Position numbers and translations under genes: made by a program
The notes under the pieces: model-generated
Seen by the model: the letters and a program-made list of their open reading frames with translations, nothing else
Told to the model about the DNA's origin: nothing
Databases searched by the model: none
Shown here: one piece after another, positions 1 through 8,000 of the stretch
Layout of the letters: the number at the start of each line of letters is the position of its first letter
Position numbering within the stretch: position 1 is the first letter of the stretch
Origin: an uncultured Clostridium sp.
GTDB lineage: Bacteria; Bacillota; Clostridia; Clostridiales; Clostridiaceae
Reading direction: 5' to 3'
Assembly: GCA_900548455.1 (NCBI GenBank)
Contig: URKQ01000034.1
Coordinates: 1 to 35,734, forward strand
DNA: 35,734 nucleotides

Positions 1-118
1 CCCTCCTTGTTAAGGAGAGATACTCAAAGGGAACCATAGGGTTCCTTTTGAAAAAGCTGAATATGTATCTGTGTGCATCACTGTAAATGCATACAGAGCC
101 TTTAAATAGAAGGGGGAA
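1..118 (+). promoter_or_regulatory. Hairpin-rich leader upstream of the first gene
   Basis: Three potential hairpins are visible. CTCCTT/AAGGAG with a 3-nt loop lies near 3-17. CAAAGGGAACC pairs with GGTTCCTTTTG around 26-52 (11 pairs with one G-U). TGTGTGCAT (70-78) pairs with ATGCATACA (87-95). The flanking AAAGCT and AGCCTTT (about 53-103) could close the last one into a longer stem. There is no U-run, so this is not a simple terminator. It could be the end of an upstream transcript or a structured 5' leader. I recognise no known riboswitch class. Confidence 0.35.
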
Positions 119-123
119 AAGTG

Positions 124-381
124 ATGGAAGATAATTTTAACAATATTCCAGAGGAATACAAACCAATTAGTATGTGGGGGTACTTTGGTTATCAATTACT
201 ATTTTCTATACCATGTGTTGGTATAATTTTGCTTTTAGTTTTTTCTTTTGGAGGAACTAAAAATAAGAATTTAAGAAATTTTGCACGTTCTTATTTCTGT
301 TTTATAATTCTTATTTCAGTTATTATATTTATGGTAACTGTAGTTGGGGGTATAAGCATATTAGGATCTATGGGATACTAA
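124..381 (+). CDS. Small two-helix membrane protein of unknown function
   Basis: An 85-residue protein with an acidic, hydrophilic N-terminus (about 1-20) and two hydrophobic segments at roughly 21-43 and 55-80, separated by a short basic loop (GGTKNKNLRNFARSYF). This arrangement resembles small TM2/DUF4234-like membrane proteins. I chose ATG at 124 rather than GTG at 121 because the AGGGGG box at 111-116 is then 7-8 nt away. The stop is 9 nt before the DUF2752 gene, so the two are probably co-transcribed and coupled. No catalytic motif is visible and the role is unknown. Confidence 0.7.
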   Translation: MEDNFNNIPEEYKPISMWGYFGYQLLFSIPCVGIILLLVFSFGGTKNKNLRNFARSYFCFIILISVIIFMVTVVGGISILGSMGY

Positions 382-390
382 ACTGTTAGT

Positions 391-771
391 ATGAAGCATA
401 TTATAATTAATGCGTTTGATCGATTGATTGAAGATATTAAAAATACTAAGTATGTTTTATTATTTTTAATTTTATATGGAATTATAACTCAGTACATATT
501 TGATACTGTATGTCCATTTAGGATTGTTACAGGATTTCTATGTCCAGGATGTGGTTTAACCCATGGATGTATTTATATATTAATTGGTAAATGGGGACTT
601 GTGGCGAAACATAATATTTCAGCTTTTTTATGGGTTCCATTTATCTTGTATATCTGCGTATATAGGTACATATTAGGTAAAAAACCCCGTCATTGGGAGG
701 CGTATGCAATATTTATTTGTTTGATTACAATGGGTGTATATGTCACTAGAATATTAGATTTTGTAAGATAA
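391..771 (+). CDS. DUF2752 family membrane protein
   Basis: A 126-residue protein with the DUF2752 signature: a CPFRIVTGF segment followed by the conserved CPGCGLTHG motif (about residues 51-59), which gives a cysteine pair next to a histidine. Hydrophobic stretches lie around 21-38, 57-75, 84-101 and 108-122. The family is widespread in bacteria and its biochemical role is not established; the Cys/His motif suggests metal or thiol chemistry, but this is inference. It follows the small membrane protein by 9 nt with only a weak ribosome site of its own, so translation is probably coupled. A strong hairpin follows the stop. Confidence 0.8.
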   Translation: MKHIIINAFDRLIEDIKNTKYVLLFLILYGIITQYIFDTVCPFRIVTGFLCPGCGLTHGCIYILIGKWGLVAKHNISAFLWVPFILYICVYRYILGKKPRHWEAYAIFICLITMGVYVTRILDFVR

Positions 772-776
772 TGATT

Positions 777-818
777 AAAGGCTTTCTAAAATTGAGAAAT
801 CTATTTTAGAAAGCCTTT
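777..818. terminator. Intrinsic terminator after the DUF2752 gene
   Basis: A perfect 16-bp inverted repeat: AAAGGCTTTCTAAAAT at 777-792 and its complement at 803-818, with a 10-nt loop. The stem itself carries A- and T-rich ends, so it could act in both directions. Confidence 0.8.
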
Positions 819-890
819 ATGCATAAAATGGTTTTAACTATAAGTTAAAAGTATAACAAATTAAATATTAAGAAAATTTCAAAATTAGCC

Positions 891-919
891 TTGACTTAGT
901 AAACGATTTCTTCTATTAT
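891..919 (+). promoter_or_regulatory. Sigma-A promoter of the DUF5058/M20 operon
   Basis: TTGACT (891-896), a 17-bp spacer and TATTAT (914-919). The predicted start of transcription is near 926. Just downstream lie TGGTCATAT (927-935), the dyad GGAC-GT-GTCC (939-948) and an ATTAAG/CTTAAT inverted pair (934-939, 953-958). These may form an operator. Confidence 0.6.
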
Positions 920-994
920 TTAATTATGGTCATATTAAGGACGTGTCCGATACTTAATAAAAACTAATTCTATTAGTTATTTAGGAGGAATAAA

Positions 995-1747
995 ATGGAA
1001 CAGTTAAAAACTTTATTTGAAGCAGATTATTTAAAGATGGCAAATCATCCATTTATGTGGATTGCATCAGCACTGGCAGTATCTATCGTTATAATTCAAT
1101 CCGTAGTATTTTTTAAAAAATCAATAGTAGCAGCAAGGGAAGTTGGTATTGAGAAAACACAAGTTAAATCAGCTATAAAGAGTAGTGCAATATCTTCAAT
1201 AGGACCTTCTATCGTAATTTTGGTTGGTATGATATCACTTTTAGTTTCTATGGGTGGACCAATATCATGGATGAGATTATCATTTATAGGTTCTGTGAAC
1301 TATGAACTTATGGCAGCTGGATTTGGAGCAGAAGCAATGGGAGCTAAGTTAGGAGCAGGAATGAATCCACTTGCATTTGCTACATCTATTTGGGTAATGG
1401 TTTTAGGTTCATTGGGTTGGTTGATATTCACATTGCTGTTTACTGATAAAATGGACAAGGTTAATCATTTATTATCTAGTGGTAATGAAAAGTTAGTTCC
1501 AATAATTTCATCATGTGCAATGCTTGGTGCATTTGCATACCTAGCTTCAGGTAACTATATAACAGGAGAGGGAACTGTAACCGTTACTTCACCATCAGCA
1601 GTAGCAACAACTGTAGGATGTTTAGTTATGATGGTATTATGTAAAATAGCAAAAGATAAAAATATTCAATGGATTAAAGAATGGGCATTGTCAATATCAA
1701 TGTTCTCAGGAATGATTGTAGGAGCAATTTTATCTAATTTAGCTTAA
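995..1747 (+). CDS. DUF5058 family membrane protein, likely transporter subunit
   Basis: A 250-residue integral membrane protein with about five or six hydrophobic helices (near 20-40, 66-88, 128-150, 163-185, 200-215, 228-248) and a glycine- and methionine-rich middle (EAMGAKLGAGMNP). It matches the DUF5058 family as I know it; members are found in Clostridia next to a second membrane protein and M20 peptidases. The start has a clear AGGAGG box 8 nt upstream. The partner gene begins 17 nt after the stop. Context suggests one half of a two-component importer for a peptide or acylated amino acid that the downstream peptidases then hydrolyse. The substrate is not known. Confidence 0.7.
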   Translation: MEQLKTLFEADYLKMANHPFMWIASALAVSIVIIQSVVFFKKSIVAAREVGIEKTQVKSAIKSSAISSIGPSIVILVGMISLLVSMGGPISWMRLSFIGSVNYELMAAGFGAEAMGAKLGAGMNPLAFATSIWVMVLGSLGWLIFTLLFTDKMDKVNHLLSSGNEKLVPIISSCAMLGAFAYLASGNYITGEGTVTVTSPSAVATTVGCLVMMVLCKIAKDKNIQWIKEWALSISMFSGMIVGAILSNLA

Positions 1748-1764
1748 TTAAGGGGGATAAACTT

Positions 1765-2472
1765 ATGAGTAAAAATAATTATTATTCACAAAAATATATA
1801 CCAAGTATAACTAAGTGGGGAAAGTTAACTTTATTATTAGGAATTATATGCTGTTTTGCGCCGATAGTAGTTGTATCAGGAATTTTTGGGTATATGCCTC
1901 CAATAGCAGCGATAATAGCAGGAACAATATCACAGATGAGTGTTAGTGGAGCGTTTTACGTAGTTGAACCTATAGCTTATTTTCCTATACTAGGTATACC
2001 AGGAACATATATGACGTTCTTATCAGGAAATACATCTAATATGAGAGTTCCATGTTCTATGGTTGCACAAGAAGCTGCCAATGTAGAACCAGGAACAGAA
2101 AAGGGTTCAATAGTATCAACAATTGGAATTGCAGTATCTATAATAGTTAATATCGTAATACTTTCTATTGGTGTAATTTTTGGACAAACTATTTTATCTG
2201 TTTTACCACCTCAAGTAACTGCTGCATTTAATTTTATTTTACCGGCATTATTTGGTGCTGTATTTGGTCAATTTGCAATAATGAAACCTAAATTCGCAGC
2301 TGTAGCTGCTGCTATAGCTATTCCAATGAATTTATTACTAAAAAATGGAGTTTTTGATTTCTTCCCAGGTAGTGGAAGCCCTTCTTATTTAGTAATCTTG
2401 ACAGCTGTATTTGGAACTATACTAATAGGTAAGAAAATAAATGAAAAAGAAGAAGCAAAAGCAAATAAATAA
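1765..2472 (+). CDS. Multi-pass membrane protein, partner of the DUF5058 protein
   Basis: A 235-residue membrane protein with hydrophobic helices near 18-45, 48-66, 118-140, 150-170, 176-192 and 205-221. It has a polar conserved-looking stretch (GNTSNMRVPCSMVAQEAA, about 92-109) between helices that could be a substrate or gating loop. Homologues are often labelled 'small-conductance mechanosensitive channel', a label I would not trust: there is no MscS beta domain. An AAGGGGGA ribosome site precedes the ATG. The tight spacing behind the DUF5058 gene suggests the two products form one complex, perhaps a transporter feeding the M20 enzymes. The C-terminus is basic and acidic (KKINEKEEAKANK) and cytoplasmic by charge. 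Confidence 0.65.
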   Translation: MSKNNYYSQKYIPSITKWGKLTLLLGIICCFAPIVVVSGIFGYMPPIAAIIAGTISQMSVSGAFYVVEPIAYFPILGIPGTYMTFLSGNTSNMRVPCSMVAQEAANVEPGTEKGSIVSTIGIAVSIIVNIVILSIGVIFGQTILSVLPPQVTAAFNFILPALFGAVFGQFAIMKPKFAAVAAAIAIPMNLLLKNGVFDFFPGSGSPSYLVILTAVFGTILIGKKINEKEEAKANK

Positions 2473-2491
2473 GATTAACTTTAGTACATAG

Positions 2492-2523
2492 ATTGGCTAC
2501 AACTTATCTAATATGTAGCCAAT
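2492..2523 (+). other. Intercistronic hairpin between transporter and peptidase genes
   Basis: ATTGGCTACA (2492-2501) and TGTAGCCAAT (2514-2523) form a perfect 10-bp stem with a 12-nt loop. The outer TTAACTT (about 2475-2481) and AAGTTAAG (about 2530-2537) could extend it. No U-run follows, so it may be an mRNA-stabilising or processing element rather than a terminator. Confidence 0.5.
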
Positions 2524-2551
2524 TAATCTAAGTTAAGAAGGAGTAATAGAT

Positions 2552-3658
2552 ATGTTATCTAAAGAAAGATTAGTTGAAAATTTTATTAACATGGTTAAAG
2601 TAGATAGTCCATCAAATGGTGAAGTCAATATGGCAAAATGGCTAGTTCAATATTTAAAAGATAGAAATATCGAAGTTATGGTAGATGAAGCAAATAAGTT
2701 TTCAGGAGGCAATTGTGGAAATATAATAGCACATATTAAAGGTGATAGTAATGAAAAACCAATATGTTTTGCAGCACATATGGATCAAGTAGCTCCATGC
2801 CTTGGGGTAAAACCAGTTATAGACAATAATATAATAAAAAGTGATGGAACAACTACATTAGGAGCGGATGATAAAGCAGGAATAGCAGGAATTCTAGAAG
2901 CTTTAGAGGAAATTATTGAAAATAAAATACCGCATAGAGAGATTTATTTGCTATTTACTGTTTGTGAGGAAGCAGGAATGATGGGAGCAAAAGGCTTTAA
3001 CCCCGAGAATTTACCATGTAAAGATGTAGTTATATTAGATGCTGGAGGTTCCATTGGAGTTATAGCATATAAGGCTCCAGCACAAGAAAATATCAAAGTG
3101 ACATTTTATGGTAAAAAAGCCCATGCTGGAATTGAACCTGAAAAGGGAATAAATGCTATAGTAGTTGCATCCAAAGCTATTAGCAATATGCATATAGGAA
3201 GAATAGATGAAGTTACCACATCTAATATCGGGAAAATAGAAGGTGGTGGAGCTACTAATATAGTCACTGATGAAGTATGTTTTACTGCAGAAATAAGATC
3301 ACATGTCAATGAAAGATTAATAGAAGAGATAGAACACATGAAGACATGTTGCGAAGAGGCCGCAAAATCTATGAATGCTACATGCCAATTTGAGAATGAA
3401 AATGCTTATCCGAGTTTTGAGTTAAGTAAAGATAGTTACATTTTTAAATTGACAGAAGGAGCTACTAAAAAAGCAGGAGTTGAACCGATTCCAATGATTA
3501 TTGGAGGAGGAAGTGATGCAAATATTATGGCTAATTTAGGATATCAAAGTGCAATAATAAGCATTGGTATGTATAATGTTCATACTGTTAATGAATATCT
3601 TAATATAGATGAATTATTTGCTGCTTCTAAGATAGTATATAATATGATGGCATTATAG
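2552..3658 (+). CDS. M20 family metallopeptidase, PepT-like
   Basis: A 368-residue zinc peptidase of the M20 family, close to the PepT/tripeptidase group. The metal-site motifs appear in order: AAHMDQV (His and catalytic Asp, about 75), GADDKAGIAG (bridging Asp, about 104), CEEAGMMGAKG (catalytic Glu-Glu, about 141), LDAGG (about 164) and a final His in NVHTVNEYL (near 347). The lid domain starts around KVTFYGKKAHAG. Length fits the family. It should act in the cytoplasm on short peptides or related amides. AAGGAG lies 9 nt before the ATG. The next M20 gene starts one base after its stop. The substrate is probably what the upstream membrane pair imports. Confidence 0.85.
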   Translation: MLSKERLVENFINMVKVDSPSNGEVNMAKWLVQYLKDRNIEVMVDEANKFSGGNCGNIIAHIKGDSNEKPICFAAHMDQVAPCLGVKPVIDNNIIKSDGTTTLGADDKAGIAGILEALEEIIENKIPHREIYLLFTVCEEAGMMGAKGFNPENLPCKDVVILDAGGSIGVIAYKAPAQENIKVTFYGKKAHAGIEPEKGINAIVVASKAISNMHIGRIDEVTTSNIGKIEGGGATNIVTDEVCFTAEIRSHVNERLIEEIEHMKTCCEEAAKSMNATCQFENENAYPSFELSKDSYIFKLTEGATKKAGVEPIPMIIGGGSDANIMANLGYQSAIISIGMYNVHTVNEYLNIDELFAASKIVYNMMAL

Positions 3659-3659
3659 A

Positions 3660-5009
3660 TTGGACGTGAAAATTGTGGAAATAGAAAGATTAAAAAAGCT
3701 TTGTTTAGATGAAATAGATAATAACAAAGAAAGAATAATTAATGTTGCAAAATTAATATATGAAAATCCAGAATTGGGATATAAGGAAGTTGAAACAACT
3801 AAATTAGCTGTAGAGTTTTTCAAGGATTTAGGGGTAAGAGTAGAGGAGAATATTGCAGTTACTGGGTGCATGACTTCTGTAAATAAAGAAAAGGTTGGAC
3901 CCAAAATTGTAGTTATGGGTGAATTAGATTCCTTAGTTTGTCCTGATCATAAAGATTCAAATAAAATAGGCAATGCTCATTGCTGTGGACATAACATTCA
4001 AATAGCTGGTATGTTAGGCTGTGCAGCAGGAATAATTAAATCAAATATTTTAGAATATCTAGATGGGAAAATAGATTTTATAGCTGTGCCAGCTGAAGAG
4101 TGTATTGATTTAGAATTTAGACATGGATTACAAGATAAAAAAGAAATAAAGTATGTTGGTGGTAAACAGGAGCTATTATATAGAGGAATTCTTGATGATG
4201 CTGATATGGCAATGATGTTTCATCCTATAGAGGTTGAAAATAATAAGAAATGTATAATAAAATCGCCAACAAATGGCTTTATATCTAAGACTGTTACTTT
4301 TATAGGAAAAGCATCACATGCAGGATTGTGTCCACACTTGGGAATAAATGCATACGCAATGTCAACTTTGGCAACTAATAATATAAATGCACAAAGAGAT
4401 ACTTTTAAAGAAGAAGATAAAATTCGAGTAAGTAGTATCATAAATCATGGTGGAGACGTTGCCAATGTAGTTCCATCAAAAGTAACAATGGAAACTATGG
4501 TAAGAGCGGCAACAGTTCCTGCCATGATGGAAGTAAATGAAAAAATCAATAAATCCTTAAATGCTGCAGCATTAGCATTGGATGGTAAAGTAATTATTAA
4601 AGATTCAATAGGATATTTACCTGTAGATTCAGAAGATAAAATGGATGAATTATTTAAAAAGAATTATTTAAAGTTAATTAAAGGTGATGATAATTCAGTA
4701 ATCCCTGTTTTGCATAGTACTGCATCATCAGATTTTGGAGATATTTCTCAGCTAATGCCTGCATTACATCCTTGGACAGGGGGAATAAGTGGGGCACTTC
4801 ATACAAAAGAATATAAAGTTAAAGATATTGATTTAGCCTGTATAATTCCAGCCAAAGCAATGGCATTAACAATAATAGATTTATTATATAATGGTGCAGA
4901 AAAGGCAAAAAATATAATTAATAAATTTGAACCACAATTTACAAAAGAAGAGTATTTAAAATTTATGGATGAAAATACTAAGGTATATACTTATGACTAT
5001 TTAAAATAG
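3660..5009 (+). CDS. M20 family amidohydrolase, AbgB-like
   Basis: A 449-residue amidohydrolase resembling the aminobenzoyl-glutamate hydrolase/M20D group. Visible motifs are GELDSLVCPDH (about 88), NAHCCGHN (about 104, the CGH metal motif with Asn where many relatives have Asp), VPAEECIDL (about 142), MMFHPIE (about 181), a lid starting near SKTVTFIGKASHAG, and a C-terminal STASSDFGDISQLMP block followed by the GALHTKEY histidine. These enzymes cleave amide bonds of N-acyl or peptide-like compounds. The TTG start at 3660 is uncertain; GTG at 3666 or 3675 would also work, and translation is probably coupled to the preceding peptidase. A strong terminator follows 77 nt downstream. Confidence 0.8.
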   Translation: MDVKIVEIERLKKLCLDEIDNNKERIINVAKLIYENPELGYKEVETTKLAVEFFKDLGVRVEENIAVTGCMTSVNKEKVGPKIVVMGELDSLVCPDHKDSNKIGNAHCCGHNIQIAGMLGCAAGIIKSNILEYLDGKIDFIAVPAEECIDLEFRHGLQDKKEIKYVGGKQELLYRGILDDADMAMMFHPIEVENNKKCIIKSPTNGFISKTVTFIGKASHAGLCPHLGINAYAMSTLATNNINAQRDTFKEEDKIRVSSIINHGGDVANVVPSKVTMETMVRAATVPAMMEVNEKINKSLNAAALALDGKVIIKDSIGYLPVDSEDKMDELFKKNYLKLIKGDDNSVIPVLHSTASSDFGDISQLMPALHPWTGGISGALHTKEYKVKDIDLACIIPAKAMALTIIDLLYNGAEKAKNIINKFEPQFTKEEYLKFMDENTKVYTYDYLK

Positions 5010-5086
5010 TTGTAATTTAAATTATTGTCTAGCATAACTTGAACATTCTATCACTTTATTTTACTATAGAGCCTAAATTATTAAAA

Positions 5087-5121
5087 AAAGACTGTTGTGA
5101 ATTATAAACACAACAGTCTTT
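5087..5121. terminator. Bidirectional terminator between convergent genes
   Basis: AAAGACTGTTGTG (5087-5099) and CACAACAGTCTTT (5109-5121) form a perfect 13-bp stem with a 9-nt loop and A/T runs on both flanks. It serves the M20 operon on the + strand and the regulator gene on the - strand. Confidence 0.85.
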
Positions 5122-5137
5122 CTATATAATGTAAGTA

Positions 5138-6424
5138 TTAAAATAGAAGTTCTACTAGATTTTTAGGTCGTCCTCCGCCAGTACTAGTTTCTTTTGCATA
5201 AATTCTTCCGTAATTAGAAGTAATTAATTTATTAAGGATTCTTCTAGCACTTCGTTCACTTATATTTAGATTGTCTGCTAAATCTTTAGAGCTATAAATA
5301 TTGTTTTTTCTAGTGTTACTTATAGCTATCAATTTAGAAATTGATTCACAGCTAAGTCCAGTAGCGTCTGAAATGTCCATTGTATTTTTATCAGAAGAAG
5401 CTATAGAATAATTTATTTCATTTAAGGATCCTAAAGGGCCCTTAATAATATCATTTTCATCAATTAAAAATAAATGAAAATCATTAGAATCAACATGTCT
5501 ATTTAAACACTTATATGCATTTGCTTCAGCTTGATATGCAGTTACACCAATTCCAATACCAACTTTTATTGTCAAACCTAAGTTTTTTATGTTTTTATGA
5601 AGTTCTATAAGTTGACTATAATTAAGGTTATTATCTATAGCACCTTTATGTGCAAAGATAACATATTCATTACGCCCAAATGTAAATAGAGAACCTTGAA
5701 TATTACGAACATACTCTACTATAGTTTTATAGCATTCAGATTGTTTAATCATATTTGAATAATAATTTTCTTTAGTAGCTTTTTCATCTTGGATATTTAA
5801 TATTTCAACAGCAATTTGTGAATATTGTGCCTTAGTTAAAGCAAATTCAGTTTTTAATTGTTCATAGCTAGCTCTAACTTGAGAAATTGTAGCTTGTAGA
5901 CGAAAAGCTGGATAACCTCTTTTCTTAAGTTCAGAGTATACTGCTCCAAAACCCGTAAATATAACATCAATTTTATTTTCTTCAAAGAGTTTAATATGCC
6001 AGTTTACATAATCCATTTCAGTTCGATGAGAACTAAAGGGAAGTGAATAAACATTTTTTGGATTAACGTCAATTTCACATAACAAATCATCTATTATAGA
6101 ATTTTCAACAACATCGATACTAAATCTATTTAAATCGATATTATCTCTTTTTACTTCCCAAAATGCTTTTATCATGCTAGTACCACCCCTAGAAATGAAA
6201 ACATGAGGCTTTTTTATGTCATAAATATTTTTAACACACTCATACACACCACAGCCTGTAAACATAATAGCATCACATTCTTTTTCGCAGCTTTCTATAA
6301 CATCTATGGCAGAGGAGACATTTTCTCTTACATATAGATTGGTTTCTAGTTCAGGATCTATTTTTTTTAAATCACTATTTATTTTTTTACTAGAATCTAA
6401 TGGACCGATAATTCCTACTCTCAT
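5138..6424 (-). CDS. Multidomain transcriptional regulator with degenerate GGDEF-like core
   Basis: A 428-residue protein in three parts. The N-terminal ~180 residues (starting MRVGIIGPLDS) look like a Rossmann-type sensor domain with PrpR_N-like character (MFTGCGVYECV, HVFISRGGTSM). The middle (about 190-345) looks like a GGDEF/GTP-cyclohydrolase-III fold: the segment KVGIGIGVTAYQAEANAYK is typical of its late strand and helix, but no GGDEF motif is present. The C-terminus (about 355-428) is a winged helix-turn-helix (SKDLADNLNISERSARRILN). AGGAGGA precedes the ATG. It converges on the DUF5058/M20 operon and is the obvious candidate regulator, perhaps sensing the imported compound or a nucleotide. 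Confidence 0.7.
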   Translation of the reverse strand: MRVGIIGPLDSSKKINSDLKKIDPELETNLYVRENVSSAIDVIESCEKECDAIMFTGCGVYECVKNIYDIKKPHVFISRGGTSMIKAFWEVKRDNIDLNRFSIDVVENSIIDDLLCEIDVNPKNVYSLPFSSHRTEMDYVNWHIKLFEENKIDVIFTGFGAVYSELKKRGYPAFRLQATISQVRASYEQLKTEFALTKAQYSQIAVEILNIQDEKATKENYYSNMIKQSECYKTIVEYVRNIQGSLFTFGRNEYVIFAHKGAIDNNLNYSQLIELHKNIKNLGLTIKVGIGIGVTAYQAEANAYKCLNRHVDSNDFHLFLIDENDIIKGPLGSLNEINYSIASSDKNTMDISDATGLSCESISKLIAISNTRKNNIYSSKDLADNLNISERSARRILNKLITSNYGRIYAKETSTGGGRPKNLVELLF

Positions 6425-6536
6425 TAAAATCCTCCTAATAGAAAAATTACTATACGATATTCTTAAGTATTTAATTAAGCCATATTATTTAATACTCCAT
6501 ATAGAATTATACTATATAAGTTGCAATAAAGAATAT

Positions 6537-7856
6537 TCATTTATATTTTTTATAAATTAAAAGCCCTATAATATCTGCTAATGCCCAACCAATAGGAACT
6601 GACCACCAAATGCCTATAACACCAATTGTAGAAATTGATGAAAGAGCATATGCTAATAAAACACGACTTCCTAATGAGATAACAGTTAATAGAATTGATA
6701 TACCAGATTTTCCAAGGCCACGAAATACTCCATATAGTAAGAAAAGAATACCAATACCTATATAAAACACACCTTCTATGTGAAGATATTGTATACCTAT
6801 ATTAATAATTTCATGTTCACCAGGGTTTACAAACATTAGCATTAGTGGTTTTGAAAAAATGTAAACTAGAGCAGAAGAACACAGGCAAAATAAACTAGAT
6901 ATTATCATTGCAATAAAGGTACCATCTTTAATTCGCTTTGATTTTTTTGCTCCATAATTTTGCGCTACAAAAGTAGAAAATGCATTACCGAAATCTTGAG
7001 CAGGCATATATGCAAAAGCATCGATTTTAACCACAGCTGCAAAGGCAGCACTAGTAGCAAAGCCAAAACTATTAACTAAACCTTGAACCATCAATATACC
7101 TAAATTCATAATTGATTGTTGAATAGCCGTCAAAGTAGAATTATTAATTATCAGTTTAAGTAATCTTTTATTAAAATGTATATGTTTTTTGTTAGGGCAA
7201 AGATTTTTTGACTTTTTAAAAAAGTATATAGTTATACAAATTGCAGATAGTCCTTGTGATATTACTGTAGCAAGAGCTGCACCTGCAACGCCTAGATGAA
7301 ATACTAAAATTAATATAAGATCTAGTATTATATTAGTTAGGGCGGAAACTCCAAGAAATATTAGTGGAACTACCGTATTTCCTATACTTCTTAGAATGGA
7401 TGCAAAAAAGTTATATATAGATACAAAGGTCATGCCAATAAAAATAATTTTTAAATATGTACGTGTTAAAGCAACTGCTTGTGAGGGAATATTGATCCAA
7501 AGGATGAATTTATCAAGTAAAGCAAATGCAAAAACATTGATTATTGCAGATATTATCAAAATAAAAACAAAGGAATTAAAGATACTTGTTTTTAAATCAT
7601 CAATTTTTTTAGCCCCATAGAGTTGAGCAAAAACGACGCTACTTCCCATACATAGTCCTAAAATAATTGAAGTTAGTAAAACCATTAATGCATAGGATGA
7701 GCCAACAGCTGATAGTGCCGTTGCACCTATAGTTTGTCCAACAATAAGAGTGTCAGCCACATTATATAATTGTTGAAGCAGATTCCCTAAAATCATAGGA
7801 AGACTAAATAAAATTAAAGAGCGTCCAATTTTTCCTGTTGTTAATTGTTGTTCCAT
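6537..7856 (-). CDS. MATE family efflux transporter
   Basis: A 439-residue multidrug/toxin extrusion protein. The start reads TTGKIGRSLILFSLPMILGN, followed by QQLYNVADTLIVGQ, both typical of the NorM/DinF-type N-terminal half; 12 hydrophobic segments can be counted along the length. The second half contains AQNYGAKKSKRIKDG and GVFRGLGKSG, the usual repeats of the first-half motifs. It would export organic cations or drugs using a Na+ or H+ gradient; the substrate cannot be read from sequence. The stop codon lies about 110 nt upstream of the regulator gene on the same strand, so the two could share a transcript, though the gap is long enough for a separate promoter. Confidence 0.9.
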   Translation of the reverse strand: MEQQLTTGKIGRSLILFSLPMILGNLLQQLYNVADTLIVGQTIGATALSAVGSSYALMVLLTSIILGLCMGSSVVFAQLYGAKKIDDLKTSIFNSFVFILIISAIINVFAFALLDKFILWINIPSQAVALTRTYLKIIFIGMTFVSIYNFFASILRSIGNTVVPLIFLGVSALTNIILDLILILVFHLGVAGAALATVISQGLSAICITIYFFKKSKNLCPNKKHIHFNKRLLKLIINNSTLTAIQQSIMNLGILMVQGLVNSFGFATSAAFAAVVKIDAFAYMPAQDFGNAFSTFVAQNYGAKKSKRIKDGTFIAMIISSLFCLCSSALVYIFSKPLMLMFVNPGEHEIINIGIQYLHIEGVFYIGIGILFLLYGVFRGLGKSGISILLTVISLGSRVLLAYALSSISTIGVIGIWWSVPIGWALADIIGLLIYKKYK

Positions 7857-8000
7857 TACTATTCTCCTAAGCCTATAAATTCTAATTTGACTTTAAAAAG
7901 TTAGTTAAGTTATTATATATATTATACTTGTATCATATTACAAAAAAGGATATAAATCCATACAAATAGATATATGCTAAGATATTTTAAGGAGAAAAAT

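Noticed and set aside
921..935. TGGTCATAT near the DUF5058 promoter as a third GntR site.
   Set aside because: It holds only one half of the TGGTNNNACCA palindrome; the same half occurs by chance in other places, for instance near 13104.
7974..8000. Upstream ATG for the COG3910-like ATPase.
   Set aside because: It has no ribosome site, whereas ATG 8001 has AAGGAG at the right distance.
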